DNA of 37,039 nt from Desulfovibrionaceae bacterium (GTDB lineage Bacteria; Desulfobacterota; Desulfovibrionia; Desulfovibrionales; Desulfovibrionaceae), in NCBI GenBank assembly GCA_028689675.1, contig JAQVCS010000019.1, forward strand, positions 1-37,039, read 5' to 3'. Under the pieces are notes generated by a model. The model searched no databases and was not told where the DNA came from. It worked only from the letters and a program-made list of their open reading frames with translations. Positions 8,196 to 16,894 of this stretch are shown here, piece after piece (the stretch's first letter is position 1; every line of letters starts with the position of its first letter). The position numbers were made by a program, and so were the translations under genes.

Positions 8196-9242
8196 CTATT
8201 CTCCCGCGCGGGCGCACACATCCAGCATGCGTTCCAGCGCAACTTTGGCCGACTGCTGTTGCGCTTTCGGCACGGTGATACAGGGGGCAGTGTTGTTTTG
8301 CACCTGCTGCAAGGTAGCCAGCAGCTTTTCTTCTGTGCATTTGGCCATGTCCGAGCATTGAATGCGGCGCACAGGCAGCACGGTGCATTGCTGGGCGTAC
8401 TCGCGGCGCAGGCGGTCAACTAAGCTGCATTCTGTGCCCACAGCAATAGTGCTGCCTTGGGGTGCTTGCCGTACAGCATTAATGAGATAGGTGGTGGAGC
8501 CTGCACCATCTGCAGCGGCAACCACGTCGGGGGCGCATTCGGGGTGCACCACAATATGTGCCTGCGGGTGGGCAAGGCGCAGGGCAGCAATGTGCTCGGC
8601 ATGAATTTTAGCATGTACAGCGCAGCAGCCAGGCCACAACAATAATTGCTTCTGCAAGGCCTCTGCCAGAGGGAAGGCTTCACCCTGCTTGCGAATATTG
8701 AGGGTCATGCATGCGGCTTCGTTCAGCCCCAAAGCGCGGGCTGTATTGCGCCCAAGGTTGGCATCGGGCAGAAAAAGCACGCTGTCGCCTTGCTCAAATG
8801 CCCAGCGCAGCATGGCGGTGGCATTGGCAGAGGTGCAGACAGCCCCGCCAAATTCGCCCACCACAGCTTTGACAGCCACGGGGGTGTTCACATAGGCAAG
8901 GGGCACAATTTTTTTACCAGCCGTATGCAGGCGCATCAGCACGGCGCGCACAAGGCTGGCTGGTGTCATTTGTGCCATCACACAATGGGCGTCTTCAGCA
9001 GGCAAATGCACCTGCTGCCCAGCGCGTGCCAGCAATGCGGCCGATTCCGCCATAAAATGCACACCGCAAAAAACAATATGCTGTGCGTCTATGGCGGCTA
9101 CGCGCCTAGCCAGCTCGAGCGAGTCGCCTGTAATATCACAATGGCGTATCACGGCGTCGTGCTGATAGTGATGCCCTGCTATGCACAGGGAAGAGCCAAG
9201 TTGTTTTTTGAGTGCTTCTATTGCTGTAGCTGTCTGCGTCAT
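8196..9242 (-). CDS. nadA: Quinolinate synthase A
   Basis: NadA condenses iminoaspartate with dihydroxyacetone phosphate to quinolinate, using an oxygen-sensitive [4Fe-4S] cluster. The 348-residue product shows the family motifs AGHHYQHDAV (22-31), GVHFMAES (60-67), VCTSANA (135-141), WPGCC.VH (203-210), VVHPEC (231-236) and a cysteine at 296 in QCSDMAKC. The three cluster ligands are most likely Cys136, Cys207 and Cys296, from alignment of these motifs with known NadA proteins. An ATG at 9242 starts six bases after the nadC stop. Order in the transcript is nadC-nadA-nadB. Confidence 0.97.
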   Translation of the reverse strand: MTQTATAIEALKKQLGSSLCIAGHHYQHDAVIRHCDITGDSLELARRVAAIDAQHIVFCGVHFMAESAALLARAGQQVHLPAEDAHCVMAQMTPASLVRAVLMRLHTAGKKIVPLAYVNTPVAVKAVVGEFGGAVCTSANATAMLRWAFEQGDSVLFLPDANLGRNTARALGLNEAACMTLNIRKQGEAFPLAEALQKQLLLWPGCCAVHAKIHAEHIAALRLAHPQAHIVVHPECAPDVVAAADGAGSTTYLINAVRQAPQGSTIAVGTECSLVDRLRREYAQQCTVLPVRRIQCSDMAKCTEEKLLATLQQVQNNTAPCITVPKAQQQSAKVALERMLDVCARAGE

Positions 9243-9248
9243 TGTTTT

Positions 9249-10133
9249 TTACCTCGTGCATCCTGTCAATGTCATGCTGAAGTCGGCAGCCACGGCGGAA
9301 TGGGTGAGCCTGCCAACAGAAATAAAGTCTGCGCGGCGCTGTTTGCCGCATTGAGCCAAAGTGCGTATGGTTTCAAGGCGCACACCGCCGCTGATTTCTG
9401 CCTCTATGCTTGCGGGGATGAGGGGCAGGGCAATGTCGAGCTGCTGGGCATTCATATTGTCCAGCATAATGCGGTCTACTGTGCAGGCTACAGCCTCGCG
9501 CACATCGTCATAGGTGCGGCACTCCACCTCTATGGGCGGGCAGGGCGCATAGGCATGGCGCAGGGCGGCTACTGCCGCAGTAATAGAGCCTGCGGCGTCA
9601 ATGTGATTATCTTTAAGCATAAGAATTTCTGCCAAGTCTCGGCGGTGGTTGCCCCCACCGCCCACGGCCACGGCATATTTTTCTGCCCAGCGCAGGCAGG
9701 GGGTGGTTTTTCGGGTATCCAGCAGGCGCACGCCCGTGCCTTCCAGCGCTTGTACATAGCGCTGGGTCAGGTTGGCAATGCCAGAAAGGTGCGTCATGAA
9801 ATTCAAAATAATACGCTCTGCCTTGAGTGCCCCGCGCGCTGTGGCATGAATGCGCGCAACCTCTGTCATGGCGGGCACGGCGCTGCCCTCGGCTACCACA
9901 GCCTGCCACTGGCAATGTTCACCCATTACTTCAAAAATAAGAGGAATAAGGGGCAAGCCCACCACAAGGCTGGCTTCTTTGGCGCGAATGGTGGCGTGCA
10001 TGGGCGCTTCGGGGCTAAAAACCCCTTCGGCAGTGAGGTCGGCACCGTCTTCATCCAGCGCTAATTGTATGGACTGAATAAGCTGTTCTCTCCCCTTGGG
10101 AGAAAAATATGTCGAAAAAGAAATACCTTGCAT
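9249..10133 (-). CDS. nadC: Nicotinate-nucleotide pyrophosphorylase (quinolinate phosphoribosyltransferase)
   Basis: NadC converts quinolinate and PRPP to nicotinate mononucleotide, completing the pathway started by NadB and NadA. With the start at 10133 the product has 294 residues, the normal size. Motifs seen are ERIILNFMTHLSGIA (106-120), LDTRKTTP (138-145), GGGGNHR (158-164), LKDNHI (173-178) and a C-terminal SGGV block. The frame stays open to a TTG at 10196, but the ATG at 10133 has AAGGGG just upstream and starts where the family does. It is the first gene of the minus-strand nad transcript, preceded by a long inverted repeat at 10211-10242. Confidence 0.96.
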   Translation of the reverse strand: MQGISFSTYFSPKGREQLIQSIQLALDEDGADLTAEGVFSPEAPMHATIRAKEASLVVGLPLIPLIFEVMGEHCQWQAVVAEGSAVPAMTEVARIHATARGALKAERIILNFMTHLSGIANLTQRYVQALEGTGVRLLDTRKTTPCLRWAEKYAVAVGGGGNHRRDLAEILMLKDNHIDAAGSITAAVAALRHAYAPCPPIEVECRTYDDVREAVACTVDRIMLDNMNAQQLDIALPLIPASIEAEISGGVRLETIRTLAQCGKQRRADFISVGRLTHSAVAADFSMTLTGCTR

Positions 10134-10210
10134 AAAACCCCTTGTAATAGGGAAAGAGACGCAGACAGTGCTGTGTTTCTGCCTCTTGTTCATCAAAAGA
10201 TTGAGTTACA

Positions 10211-10242
10211 CTATGGTTAAGAATAAACAAATTTAACCGTAG
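10211..10242. promoter_or_regulatory. Long inverted repeat upstream of nadCAB, candidate operator
   Basis: Arms CTATGGTTAA (10211-10220) and TTAACCGTAG (10233-10242) are complementary at 9 of 10 positions around a 12-base AT-rich spacer, so the half-site centres are about two helical turns apart. It lies 78 bases upstream of the nadC ATG, in the region where its promoter must be, and about 180 bases from mgtE on the other side. Known NAD-regulator sites (NrtR, NiaR, NadQ) were not matched with confidence. Reading this as a repressor site is inference from position and symmetry. Confidence 0.5.
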
Positions 10243-10249
10243 CTCTTTA

Positions 10250-10325
10250 CGCCCAAGGGTGAGCCTGTTACAAACTGTGCGGCGGGAAAGCACGCCTTGG
10301 CATCACCGTTAGAGGCATTCTAACG
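10250..10325 (+). ncRNA. Structured leader upstream of mgtE, possible cis-regulatory RNA
   Basis: Several complementary pairs occur in short space: CCAAGG (10253-10258) with CCTTGG (10295-10300); GGTGA (10258-10262) with TCACC (10303-10307); GTGC with GCAC and GGCG with CGCC inside them (about 10277-10296), which would cross as in a pseudoknot; and a perfect hairpin CGTTAGA/TCTAACG (10307-10313 with 10319-10325, loop GGCAT). The start, GGTGAGCC then ACAAAC, faintly recalls the M-box magnesium riboswitch, but the match is too poor to call it. The location, about 100 bases before a magnesium transporter, makes a metal-responsive leader plausible. Confidence 0.35.
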
Positions 10326-10423
10326 CGTAGTGAACTTCTCGTCCAGTCTGTGCATTTTTTCTCTTTCTCCAGAGCAGGACAGCGCAGAAACTGTGCGTGT
10401 GTTGTGATACAGGAGGAGTATTT

Positions 10424-11800
10424 ATGGAAGAAAAAGATATCAACACCAGCAAAGACAGCCAGCAGCTTGCTGTAGATGATGAGCATACCTATGTTGTGCC
10501 CGCTATTTGCGGTCAGGGTGAAGATCAAGAATTTGCCCACCCTGCCGACATGGCAGACCATCTGGAAAATTTAAGTCTGGAAAAACAGGTGTGTGCCCTG
10601 CGCCACATGCCTACTGAAGACGCTGCCGATGCGCTGGCAGAACTGGATGAGTATGTGGCTGTAGACGTGTTGGAAAACATGGATGCAGACGTGGCTGCGC
10701 AAATTATTGCTGAAATGTCGCCAGACGATGCTGCCGACGTGCTGGATGAACTGGACGAAGACCACAGAAATGTGCTGCTCGACAAGCTGGAGCGCGAAGA
10801 TTCGGAAGAATTGCGCACCCTGCTGAACTTTGACCCAGAGTCCGCAGCGGGCATTATGAACACGGAAATTATCTTGCTGCAAGAAGATATGACCGTAGAT
10901 GGTGCTATTTTATATATACGCAAAGAAATGGAATCGGACTATGAATGCCCCTATTATGCCTATGTGGTAGATGAGTGCGAAATACTTGTGGGGGTGCTCT
11001 CTTTGCGTAACCTTTTGCTGGCGCGCCCCGGCGAACATGTGGGGGACTTGCTGCCCAAGCCGCATAATGTGGTGAGTGTGCCCTTTGATATGGATCAGGG
11101 GGAAGTGGCCAAGCTGCTTTCGCACTATAATTATATGGCCATGCCCGTGGTTGATCATCAGGGGCATTTGATGGGCATAGTGACCTATGACGATATTATG
11201 GACATTATGCACGAAGAAGCCAGCGCCGATATGCTGGGCATGGTGGGCGCTGACCCTGATGAAAGTGTGGACACCCCGTGGCTTGAATCGGTACGCAAGC
11301 GCTTGCCTTGGCTTTTGGTGAACATGGTTAATTCGGCGCTTTCAGCCTCGGTTGTATATATGTTTGAAGGCAGCATAGCGCAAATGGCCATTCTTGCTGT
11401 GCTTATGCCCATGGTGGCAAATCAGGCGGGGAATACAGGGCAGCAGGCCTTGGCGGTGATGATACGTCAGCTTGCCAATGACCGTTTTGATAATAAAAAG
11501 TCGTGGATAGCTGTGCTGCGTGAGGCCAAAATTGGCTTTATTACAGGGGCGGCTATGGCTTTGGTGGCCTTTGTGGGCGCGTGGCTGTTTACCAGTAATA
11601 TGCTTGTGGGCGCTGTCATGGGCGGTGCTCTTTTATGCGATATGCTGCTGGGCGCTGTGGCAGGCGGCTCTATTCCGTTAATTTTCAAGGCCATGGGGCG
11701 CGACCCTGCACAGGCTTCCAGTATTTTTTTAACAACTATTACTGATGGTGCTGGTTTTTTTATCTTTTTGGGGCTGGCTACCAGCATCTTGGCATTATAG
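10424..11800 (+). CDS. mgtE: Magnesium transporter MgtE
   Basis: MgtE is a dimeric inner-membrane magnesium channel gated by cytoplasmic magnesium. The 458-residue product has the full layout: an acidic superhelical N-domain (about 35-160, with repeats such as DAADALAELDEYVAVD and SPDDAADVLDELDED), a pair of CBS domains (about 160-285, with AMPVVDHQGHLMGIVTYDD), a connecting helix, and five membrane helices from about 300 to the end. The pore motif VANQAGNTGQQ and the conserved aspartate in TTITDGAGFFIFLG are present. The ATG at 10424 is preceded by an ideal AGGAGGAG. It is divergent from nadC and followed by proC 45 bases downstream; the leader may be structured. Confidence 0.97.
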   Translation: MEEKDINTSKDSQQLAVDDEHTYVVPAICGQGEDQEFAHPADMADHLENLSLEKQVCALRHMPTEDAADALAELDEYVAVDVLENMDADVAAQIIAEMSPDDAADVLDELDEDHRNVLLDKLEREDSEELRTLLNFDPESAAGIMNTEIILLQEDMTVDGAILYIRKEMESDYECPYYAYVVDECEILVGVLSLRNLLLARPGEHVGDLLPKPHNVVSVPFDMDQGEVAKLLSHYNYMAMPVVDHQGHLMGIVTYDDIMDIMHEEASADMLGMVGADPDESVDTPWLESVRKRLPWLLVNMVNSALSASVVYMFEGSIAQMAILAVLMPMVANQAGNTGQQALAVMIRQLANDRFDNKKSWIAVLREAKIGFITGAAMALVAFVGAWLFTSNMLVGAVMGGALLCDMLLGAVAGGSIPLIFKAMGRDPAQASSIFLTTITDGAGFFIFLGLATSILAL

Positions 11801-11845
11801 CAAACACTGTTAGCCTTCGCTTGGCATGGGCGAAAGGAGAAGACA

Positions 11846-12643
11846 ATGGCACAAACAATAGGCTGCATAGGCTGTGGCAATATGGGTGGGGCAATTCTTG
11901 CAGGGCTTGCTGCCACGGGTGATGATATTCTGCTTGGCTATAACCGCAGTGCCCAGCGCCTACTGCCCCTGCAAGAGCAGGGGGTGAAGGCTGTGCCCAC
12001 CATGCAGGCTGTAACAGCAGAAGCGGACATTATTGTTATTGCGCTCAAGCCGTATTTGGTGGCTGCGGCCTTGCAGCAAATTCAGCCTGTGCTGACTGAA
12101 AATAAAATACTTATTTCTGTAGCGGCAGGGGTAAGCGTTGCTGCCCTGCGCACGGCCTGCGGGCAGCGCTGCCCCGTGGTGCGCACCATGCCCAATACAC
12201 CAGCCTTGGCAGGCAAGGGCGTGTATGCCCTGTGTATGGAAGATGCCGCCTTGACAGAAACACACAAAGCAACAGTGCGTGCCCTCTTTGCCCGCATAGG
12301 CTTGCCCTTGGAAATGCCCGAAAGTAAATTCCCCGCTTTTTCTGCTTTAATTGGGGCAGGGCCCGCCTATGTGTTTCATTACATGAATGCTCTTGTGCAG
12401 GCTGGCGTAACGCTGGGCTTCCCCCGTGCAGAGGCGCGGCAAATGGTAGATGCCCTTGTGGAAGGCTGTGCCGCTATGGCGCAAAAAAGCACAGCAAGCC
12501 ACAGCGATTTGCGCGATCAGGTTTGTTCACCTGCTGGTTTAACTATTGCTGGCGTAAATCATTTGGAGCGCAATGCCCTGACAGGCACAGTGATTGATGC
12601 TGTGCTGGCTGCTGATAAGCGCGGTAAGGAAATGGAAGGCTAA
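11846..12643 (+). CDS. proC: Pyrroline-5-carboxylate reductase
   Basis: ProC reduces 1-pyrroline-5-carboxylate to proline with NAD(P)H, the last step of proline synthesis. The 265-residue product starts with a Rossmann motif IGCIGCGNMGGAIL (5-18), has VRTMPNTPA in the middle, the dimerisation/active-site block GAGPAYVFHYMNALVQAG (about 168-185) and the C-terminal SPAGLTIAGVNHLE in place of the more usual SPGGTTIAG. The ATG at 11846 has a GAAAGGAG site. It follows mgtE closely in the same direction, and a strong terminator at 12785-12828 ends the unit. Confidence 0.96.
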   Translation: MAQTIGCIGCGNMGGAILAGLAATGDDILLGYNRSAQRLLPLQEQGVKAVPTMQAVTAEADIIVIALKPYLVAAALQQIQPVLTENKILISVAAGVSVAALRTACGQRCPVVRTMPNTPALAGKGVYALCMEDAALTETHKATVRALFARIGLPLEMPESKFPAFSALIGAGPAYVFHYMNALVQAGVTLGFPRAEARQMVDALVEGCAAMAQKSTASHSDLRDQVCSPAGLTIAGVNHLERNALTGTVIDAVLAADKRGKEMEG

Positions 12644-12784
12644 GGCATTCTAGCTTGGAACATGCTGGCAAGGTTTTATAAAATTTTTTTGCCACGCAAA
12701 GCGTATATGAGGAATGCATTTTCCCGTTACATGCGCTTTGTCAGTGAATTTGCTCTGGAATTACCATACAGAAGAGTTTTGTAC
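12644..12784. other. Non-coding spacer between proC and its terminator
   Basis: About 140 bases with no supported gene. It contains an AT-rich stretch with a T run near 12680-12690, but no stable hairpin was seen before the terminator at 12785. Confidence 0.4.
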
Positions 12785-12835
12785 AGGCGCGTATGTGCAT
12801 CATAGAATAATGATACACATACGCGCCTTATTTTA
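12785..12835. terminator. Convergent terminator between proC and recN
   Basis: Perfect 13-bp inverted repeat AGGCGCGTATGTG (12785-12797) and CACATACGCGCCT (12816-12828), with an additional inner ATCAT/ATGAT pairing, followed on the plus strand by TATTTTATT. It serves proC on the plus strand; recN ends at 12833 on the other strand, so it probably also stops the recN operon, though the minus-strand T run is weaker. Confidence 0.88.
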
Positions 12836-14428
12836 TTGTAATAACGATTGCGCCATGGCTTTACCCTGTGTGCCGCCGCCTGCCATGCGCTCCAGCTCTG
12901 CCATGCGCTCTGCTTTGTTTAGGGCATGGCACAGGGTAAAGGTTTCTTGTGCAATTACGCGCTTTTGCACCTGAAAATGTTTTTTGGCCTTCAGGGCAAG
13001 CTGCGGCCAATGGGTAATAAGCAGCATTTGGCGGCTGCCCGCAAGCAAAGCCAGCTTTTCTGCCACAGCGTTGAGGGTAAGCCCGCCCACGCCAGCGTCC
13101 ACTTCATCAAAGATCAGTGTGGCATCTTCTGCAATGGGCTGCACACTTGCCAAGGCCAATAAAAAGCGTGAAAGCTCGCCGCCAGAAGCAATATGATCTA
13201 AGGGCTGCGGGGCTTGCCCCGGGTTGGGTGCCCACAAAATATAGGCCTTCTCTTCCATAATATCTTGCCATGCAGGGCTGGGGCTAAAGGCAATATGCAC
13301 ATGCACATCGCTTGAAAAACCCAGCTCACACAATTCTGTTTCCAGCTTTTGCGCAAGGGCTGCCCCTGCGGCTTGCTTGCAGGGCAAAAGCTGGGCAAGC
13401 AGGCTGTGCAATTCTGCACGCAAGACCTGTTCTTTTTTATCAAATTGCTTGATATCAAGAGCACAACTATCTAAAAACGATAAGTTTTCTGCAATCTCGT
13501 CACGCAGGGCAAGAATTTCATCTAGAGAGCGGTGCATTTTTCGTTTGAGCTGTGCCAGCGCAAAGAGGCGCTCTTCCACCTCTTCAATATCAACATCCAC
13601 AGCGCGGGCAGGAGGGCGGCGCAGCCTGCCTGAAAGATGCTGCAAATTTTGCCGCAGGGCGCTTACGGCACCAGCATCTTCGGCAAGGCTTTCGTCATCG
13701 CGCTGCATGGCGCGCATAAGGTGCTCAAAATCCCCCAGTATGTGCAGCAGGCCATCGCCATTTTCCCCATGCAGCAAGAGCAGGGCTTTTTCAAAATTTT
13801 CTCGCAATTGGCTTTGCTGGCGGGCTTGGGCGCGCAGGGCTTCCAGCTTTTCTTCTTCGCCTTCTTCAGGAGCAAGGGCATCAATTTCTTGTTGCTGCAT
13901 TTCGAGCAGGTCACGCTTTTCAACAAGGTTGCGATATTTTTCTGTCAGCACCTGACGGGCAGCGGCATTTTCTTGCAAATTTTTTACAAGGGCAGCTTTT
14001 TGTGCCAGCAAATCGGGGCGGTTCATGGCCGTATTGACCAAAGCATCCTGAAAGGCCGCTTGCAAAAGCTTTTGCTGCCCATGCTGGCTGGTGTGCACCA
14101 TAAGCTCTGTGCGCAGGCCTTTGGCGGCTTCTTGAGAGCGCAAAATGTCGTTAATATACAAGCGGCTGCGCCCTGTTTCGGCAATGAGCTCTCGGCGTAT
14201 AACCAGTTCTTCGCCATGCAGCACAAAAAGGCCGCTTATTTCTGCTTTTTCTGCGCCGCTGCGCACCATTTGCGCGGGGAGTTTATCCCCCAGCAAAAAG
14301 GAAAGGGCTTTGATGATAAAGGTTTTACCCGCGCCAGTTTCGCCAGTAAGCACATTCATGCCCGCGGCAAATTCTAGTTCCATATCTTCAATAAGAGCAA
14401 GGTTATGAATGCGTAATACTTCAAGCAT
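12833..14428 (-). CDS. recN: DNA repair protein RecN
   Basis: RecN is an SMC-like ATPase that acts at double-strand breaks with RecA. The 531-residue product carries the Walker A motif GETGAGKT (29-36), a central coiled-coil region rich in E, A, L and R (about 150-360), the ABC signature SGGELSR (415-421), Walker B TLIFDEVDAG (437-446) and the switch histidine in LLITHWPQLA. This is the complete head-coil-head arrangement at normal length. The ATG at 14428 has an AGGAACAGG site and lies 43 bases after oppC. It is the last gene of a minus-strand unit that begins with the two rdgC halves. Confidence 0.97.
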   Translation of the reverse strand: MLEVLRIHNLALIEDMELEFAAGMNVLTGETGAGKTFIIKALSFLLGDKLPAQMVRSGAEKAEISGLFVLHGEELVIRRELIAETGRSRLYINDILRSQEAAKGLRTELMVHTSQHGQQKLLQAAFQDALVNTAMNRPDLLAQKAALVKNLQENAAARQVLTEKYRNLVEKRDLLEMQQQEIDALAPEEGEEEKLEALRAQARQQSQLRENFEKALLLLHGENGDGLLHILGDFEHLMRAMQRDDESLAEDAGAVSALRQNLQHLSGRLRRPPARAVDVDIEEVEERLFALAQLKRKMHRSLDEILALRDEIAENLSFLDSCALDIKQFDKKEQVLRAELHSLLAQLLPCKQAAGAALAQKLETELCELGFSSDVHVHIAFSPSPAWQDIMEEKAYILWAPNPGQAPQPLDHIASGGELSRFLLALASVQPIAEDATLIFDEVDAGVGGLTLNAVAEKLALLAGSRQMLLITHWPQLALKAKKHFQVQKRVIAQETFTLCHALNKAERMAELERMAGGGTQGKAMAQSLLQ

Positions 14429-14471
14429 ACCTGTTCCTGAGCACTCTTTTCTGTTCCATCGTTACAAAAAG

Positions 14472-15332
14472 TTAACGCTGTTCTTTAAGTCTGGGGTCAA
14501 AAATATCGCGCAGGCTTTCCCCCAGCAAATTATAGCCCAGCACGGTTATCAAGATAGCCAGCCCCGGGTACAGGGAAAGCCAAGGGGCAATTTCTAGCAC
14601 ATTTTTGCCATCCATAAGCATATTACCCCAACTGGCATCGGGGGGCTGCACACCCAAGCCCAAAAAACTGAGGGAAGACTCAAGCAAAATAGCCCCAGCA
14701 ATGCCCAATGTGGCAGAAACAAGCACAGGCGCTAGGGCATTGGGCAAAATGTGCATGAATAATATTTTGCTGGTGCGGCTGCCCGAAAGGCGCGCTGCGG
14801 CAATAAAATCACGCTGTTTCAGGCTCATAGTTTCTGCCCGCACCAAGCGCGCTACGCCCATCCATGAAGTTAAGCCTATCACAACCATAATATTGAGCAA
14901 ACTGGGCTCTAAAAAAGCAATAACAGCAAGAACGAGAAAAAATGAGGGGAAGCAGAGCATAACATCCACACCGCGCATAATGCATTCGTCAACCCAGCCG
15001 CCAAAATAGCCAGCAACAAGCCCCAGCGTAAGCCCTATGCTCACAGAAATGCCCACGGCAACAAAACCCACCCACAGCGAGACCCGCCCGCCATACAGCA
15101 TACGCGAAAAAACATCGCGCCCCAGTACATCGGTGCCCAATAAAAAGTCAGGGCAGGGGGGCTGTAAAATGGCATCCAAATGCAGGGCATCGGGCTGATA
15201 GGGCGCAAGCCATGGGGCACACAGGGCTGCCAAAGACATAATAAGCACAATGCCGCCGCCCAGCACAGCCATGCCATAGCTGCCAGCCACATAGCGCAGC
15301 CAGCGCGCAGGTGCTTTAGAAAAAAATGCCAT
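14472..15332 (-). CDS. Oligopeptide/dipeptide ABC transporter permease, OppC/DppC type
   Basis: One of the two inner-membrane subunits of a peptide (or nickel-type) ABC importer. The 286-residue product begins MAFFSKAPARWLRYVAGSYGM, has six predicted membrane stretches, the periplasmic segment LLGTDVLGRDVFSRMLYGGR (broken here by the family's LGTDxLGRD pattern), and the cytoplasmic EAA loop RDFIAAARLSGSRTSKI that docks on the ATPase. An upstream open stretch overlaps oppB, but the ATG at 15332 has GGAGG and starts one base after the oppB stop. No substrate-binding protein or ATPase is encoded nearby, so these must come from elsewhere; the substrate cannot be told. Confidence 0.92.
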   Translation of the reverse strand: MAFFSKAPARWLRYVAGSYGMAVLGGGIVLIMSLAALCAPWLAPYQPDALHLDAILQPPCPDFLLGTDVLGRDVFSRMLYGGRVSLWVGFVAVGISVSIGLTLGLVAGYFGGWVDECIMRGVDVMLCFPSFFLVLAVIAFLEPSLLNIMVVIGLTSWMGVARLVRAETMSLKQRDFIAAARLSGSRTSKILFMHILPNALAPVLVSATLGIAGAILLESSLSFLGLGVQPPDASWGNMLMDGKNVLEIAPWLSLYPGLAILITVLGYNLLGESLRDIFDPRLKEQR

Positions 15333-15333
15333 G

Positions 15334-16359
15334 CTATGCCTCCTTCTGGCTGCCACGAATGCGCGGGTCTGCCAAGCCATAGCACACATCAGCAAGAATA
15401 TTGCCTGCCAAAGTCAGCACAGCAGCAAGCACCAAGTTTCCCATAATCATGGTATAATCACGCGCCATAACCGCGCCATAAAAAAGCTGCCCCAAGCCCG
15501 GCAGGGCAAAAATAGATTCGACAATAACGCTGCCCCCAATCAGCCCCGGCACAGAAAGCCCCAGCAGGGTAATAAGCGGCAGCAGGGCATTACGCAGGGC
15601 ATGGCCAAAAATAACGGTGCGGGCTGGCAGCCCCTTGGCGCGCGCGGTTAAAATAAAATCCTGACGCAGCACCTCAAGCATGCACGAGCGCATAAAGCGG
15701 GACATGCCCGCAAGGCTGCCCACGGTGTACACAATAATGGGCAAAAGCAGGTGGGCACTGACATCGCGCACCTTTCCCCACACAGATAATTGGGCATAGT
15801 CCATAGAGGTCAGGCCAGAAATGGGCAGCCATGCATGGTCTATGCCGCAATACATCATCAGCAGCAAGGCCAGCCAAAAAGAAGGCATGGCAAAGCCCAA
15901 AAAGACCAACACCGTTACCGCACGGTCAAACAAAGAATTTTGCTTCCATGCAGAAAGTATGCCCAAGGGCACGGCAAGGAGCAGCGTGAGTATGAGAGAA
16001 ATAACATTCATGCCCACGGTAAGGGGCAGGCGCTCCAGAATTTTTTCTAGCACAGGGCGGCTGTCGGCAGATAGGGAATTGCCAAAATCCAGATGCGCAA
16101 GGCGGCTGAGCCATTCCCAATATTGCACATACAGGGGCTGATCAAGCCCATACAAAGCCTCAAGTTGCTGGCGCGCGCCCTCGCTTGCTAAGGGGTTCAA
16201 GGTAATTTCCATATCGGTGGGCGAGCCTGGGGCAAGGTGTATTACCCAAAAGGAAATAAGCGTGATGCCCCACAGCACCAGCAGCATCCAAAGAATTTTT
16301 TTGCCACAGCGCATGGCCAAAGCCCCAAGCTGTACAGAAAAGAGAGTAGGGCGCTGCAT
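15334..16359 (-). CDS. Oligopeptide/dipeptide ABC transporter permease, OppB/DppB type
   Basis: Partner permease of the downstream OppC-type subunit. The 341 residues include the N-terminal helix [18 protein letters not shown], the family's [15 protein letters not shown] segment, and the EAA loop [21 protein letters not shown], followed by the conserved C-terminal GVIVE-like [14 protein letters not shown] block. The start at 16359 lies two bases after the upstream RdgC C-half and lacks a clear ribosome binding site; the ATG at 16314 is an alternative, giving a product 15 residues shorter. Position inside a recombination operon is odd, since the operon holds no other transport component. Confidence 0.92.
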   Translation of the reverse strand: MQRPTLFSVQLGALAMRCGKKILWMLLVLWGITLISFWVIHLAPGSPTDMEITLNPLASEGARQQLEALYGLDQPLYVQYWEWLSRLAHLDFGNSLSADSRPVLEKILERLPLTVGMNVISLILTLLLAVPLGILSAWKQNSLFDRAVTVLVFLGFAMPSFWLALLLMMYCGIDHAWLPISGLTSMDYAQLSVWGKVRDVSAHLLLPIIVYTVGSLAGMSRFMRSCMLEVLRQDFILTARAKGLPARTVIFGHALRNALLPLITLLGLSVPGLIGGSVIVESIFALPGLGQLFYGAVMARDYTMIMGNLVLAAVLTLAGNILADVCYGLADPRIRGSQKEA

Positions 16360-16361
16360 TG

Positions 16362-16892
16362 CTATTCGGTGCGGTCAAGCCATTGTTGCAGGGCATTTAC
16401 CTCTTCAGCCCATTGTGGAGCAAGGCGCAGCGTGAGGAAGCGGGCATACAGGGCATCCAGCATGGCCAGTGCTGTTTCAATAAGGTAAAATTTTTCCAGC
16501 AAAAGGGCGTCTGGCTCATCATCGGCATCGTTGGTATCAATTTTTGGTGTTTTCAGGCTGCCTAGGGCAAAATCTTCTGCCTTCAGGCTTACCTGCCAGC
16601 TCATGTCATCTTTTTCTAAAAGGAGCAGGGCGCGCGTAACCTTTTTGCCTGCGGCTATGCCATATCGTGCTTCACGCAAGGGGGAAAGGTTGCCAGAAAC
16701 CGAAGTAGTTTCGCGGGCATCGCCTTCACCGCCCTGCACAACAATGCGCTGTTCCATAGAGGCAGAAAAGGGCGCACCGTCTTTCATAGTAAACGAGCCA
16801 GGGGCTGTATCATTTTTGAACCAAAGCCATGTCAAAAATTCCTGCCCGAGAATAAGGTCGGTGGTATCGCCAAGGTAGGGGGTATCACTCAT
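16362..16892 (-). CDS. RdgC-like protein, C-terminal half as a separate gene
   Basis: A 176-residue product matching the C-terminal part of RdgC-like recombination-associated proteins: [13 protein letters not shown] near the start, then a block with [14 protein letters not shown] that aligns with the E. coli RdgC segment IEAGKVVTKLAL, and a helical acidic tail. Its ATG at 16892 comes after the upstream gene's stop as TGATCATG, in a different frame, so the two are coupled. It cannot be read through from the N-half without a frame change. Whether the two proteins assemble into a RdgC ring is inference. It is not a pseudogene by appearance: the frame is open throughout and its own start is well placed, with GGAG 11 bases upstream. 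Confidence 0.65.
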   Translation of the reverse strand: MSDTPYLGDTTDLILGQEFLTWLWFKNDTAPGSFTMKDGAPFSASMEQRIVVQGGEGDARETTSVSGNLSPLREARYGIAAGKKVTRALLLLEKDDMSWQVSLKAEDFALGSLKTPKIDTNDADDEPDALLLEKFYLIETALAMLDALYARFLTLRLAPQWAEEVNALQQWLDRTE

Positions 16893-16894
16893 GA

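Noticed and set aside
8195..8419. Longer start for nadB
   Set aside because: The extension lies within nadA and is not similar to any NadB; the ATG at 8194 is directly preceded by GGGAGAA and opens with the FAD motif.
8646..10064. Long (472-codon) open frame on the plus strand opposite nadA and nadC
   Set aside because: It is antisense to two clear enzymes, has no ribosome binding site, and its composition (rich in H, C, G, A) is that of a reverse-frame shadow in GC-rich coding DNA.
10250..10325. Firm call of an M-box magnesium riboswitch
   Set aside because: Only a few bases match the conserved core, so it is reported just as a structured leader.
13377..14377. Two open frames on the plus strand opposite recN
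   Set aside because: Serine/arginine-rich and low-complexity translations typical of an antisense frame; recN on the other strand is complete and conserved.
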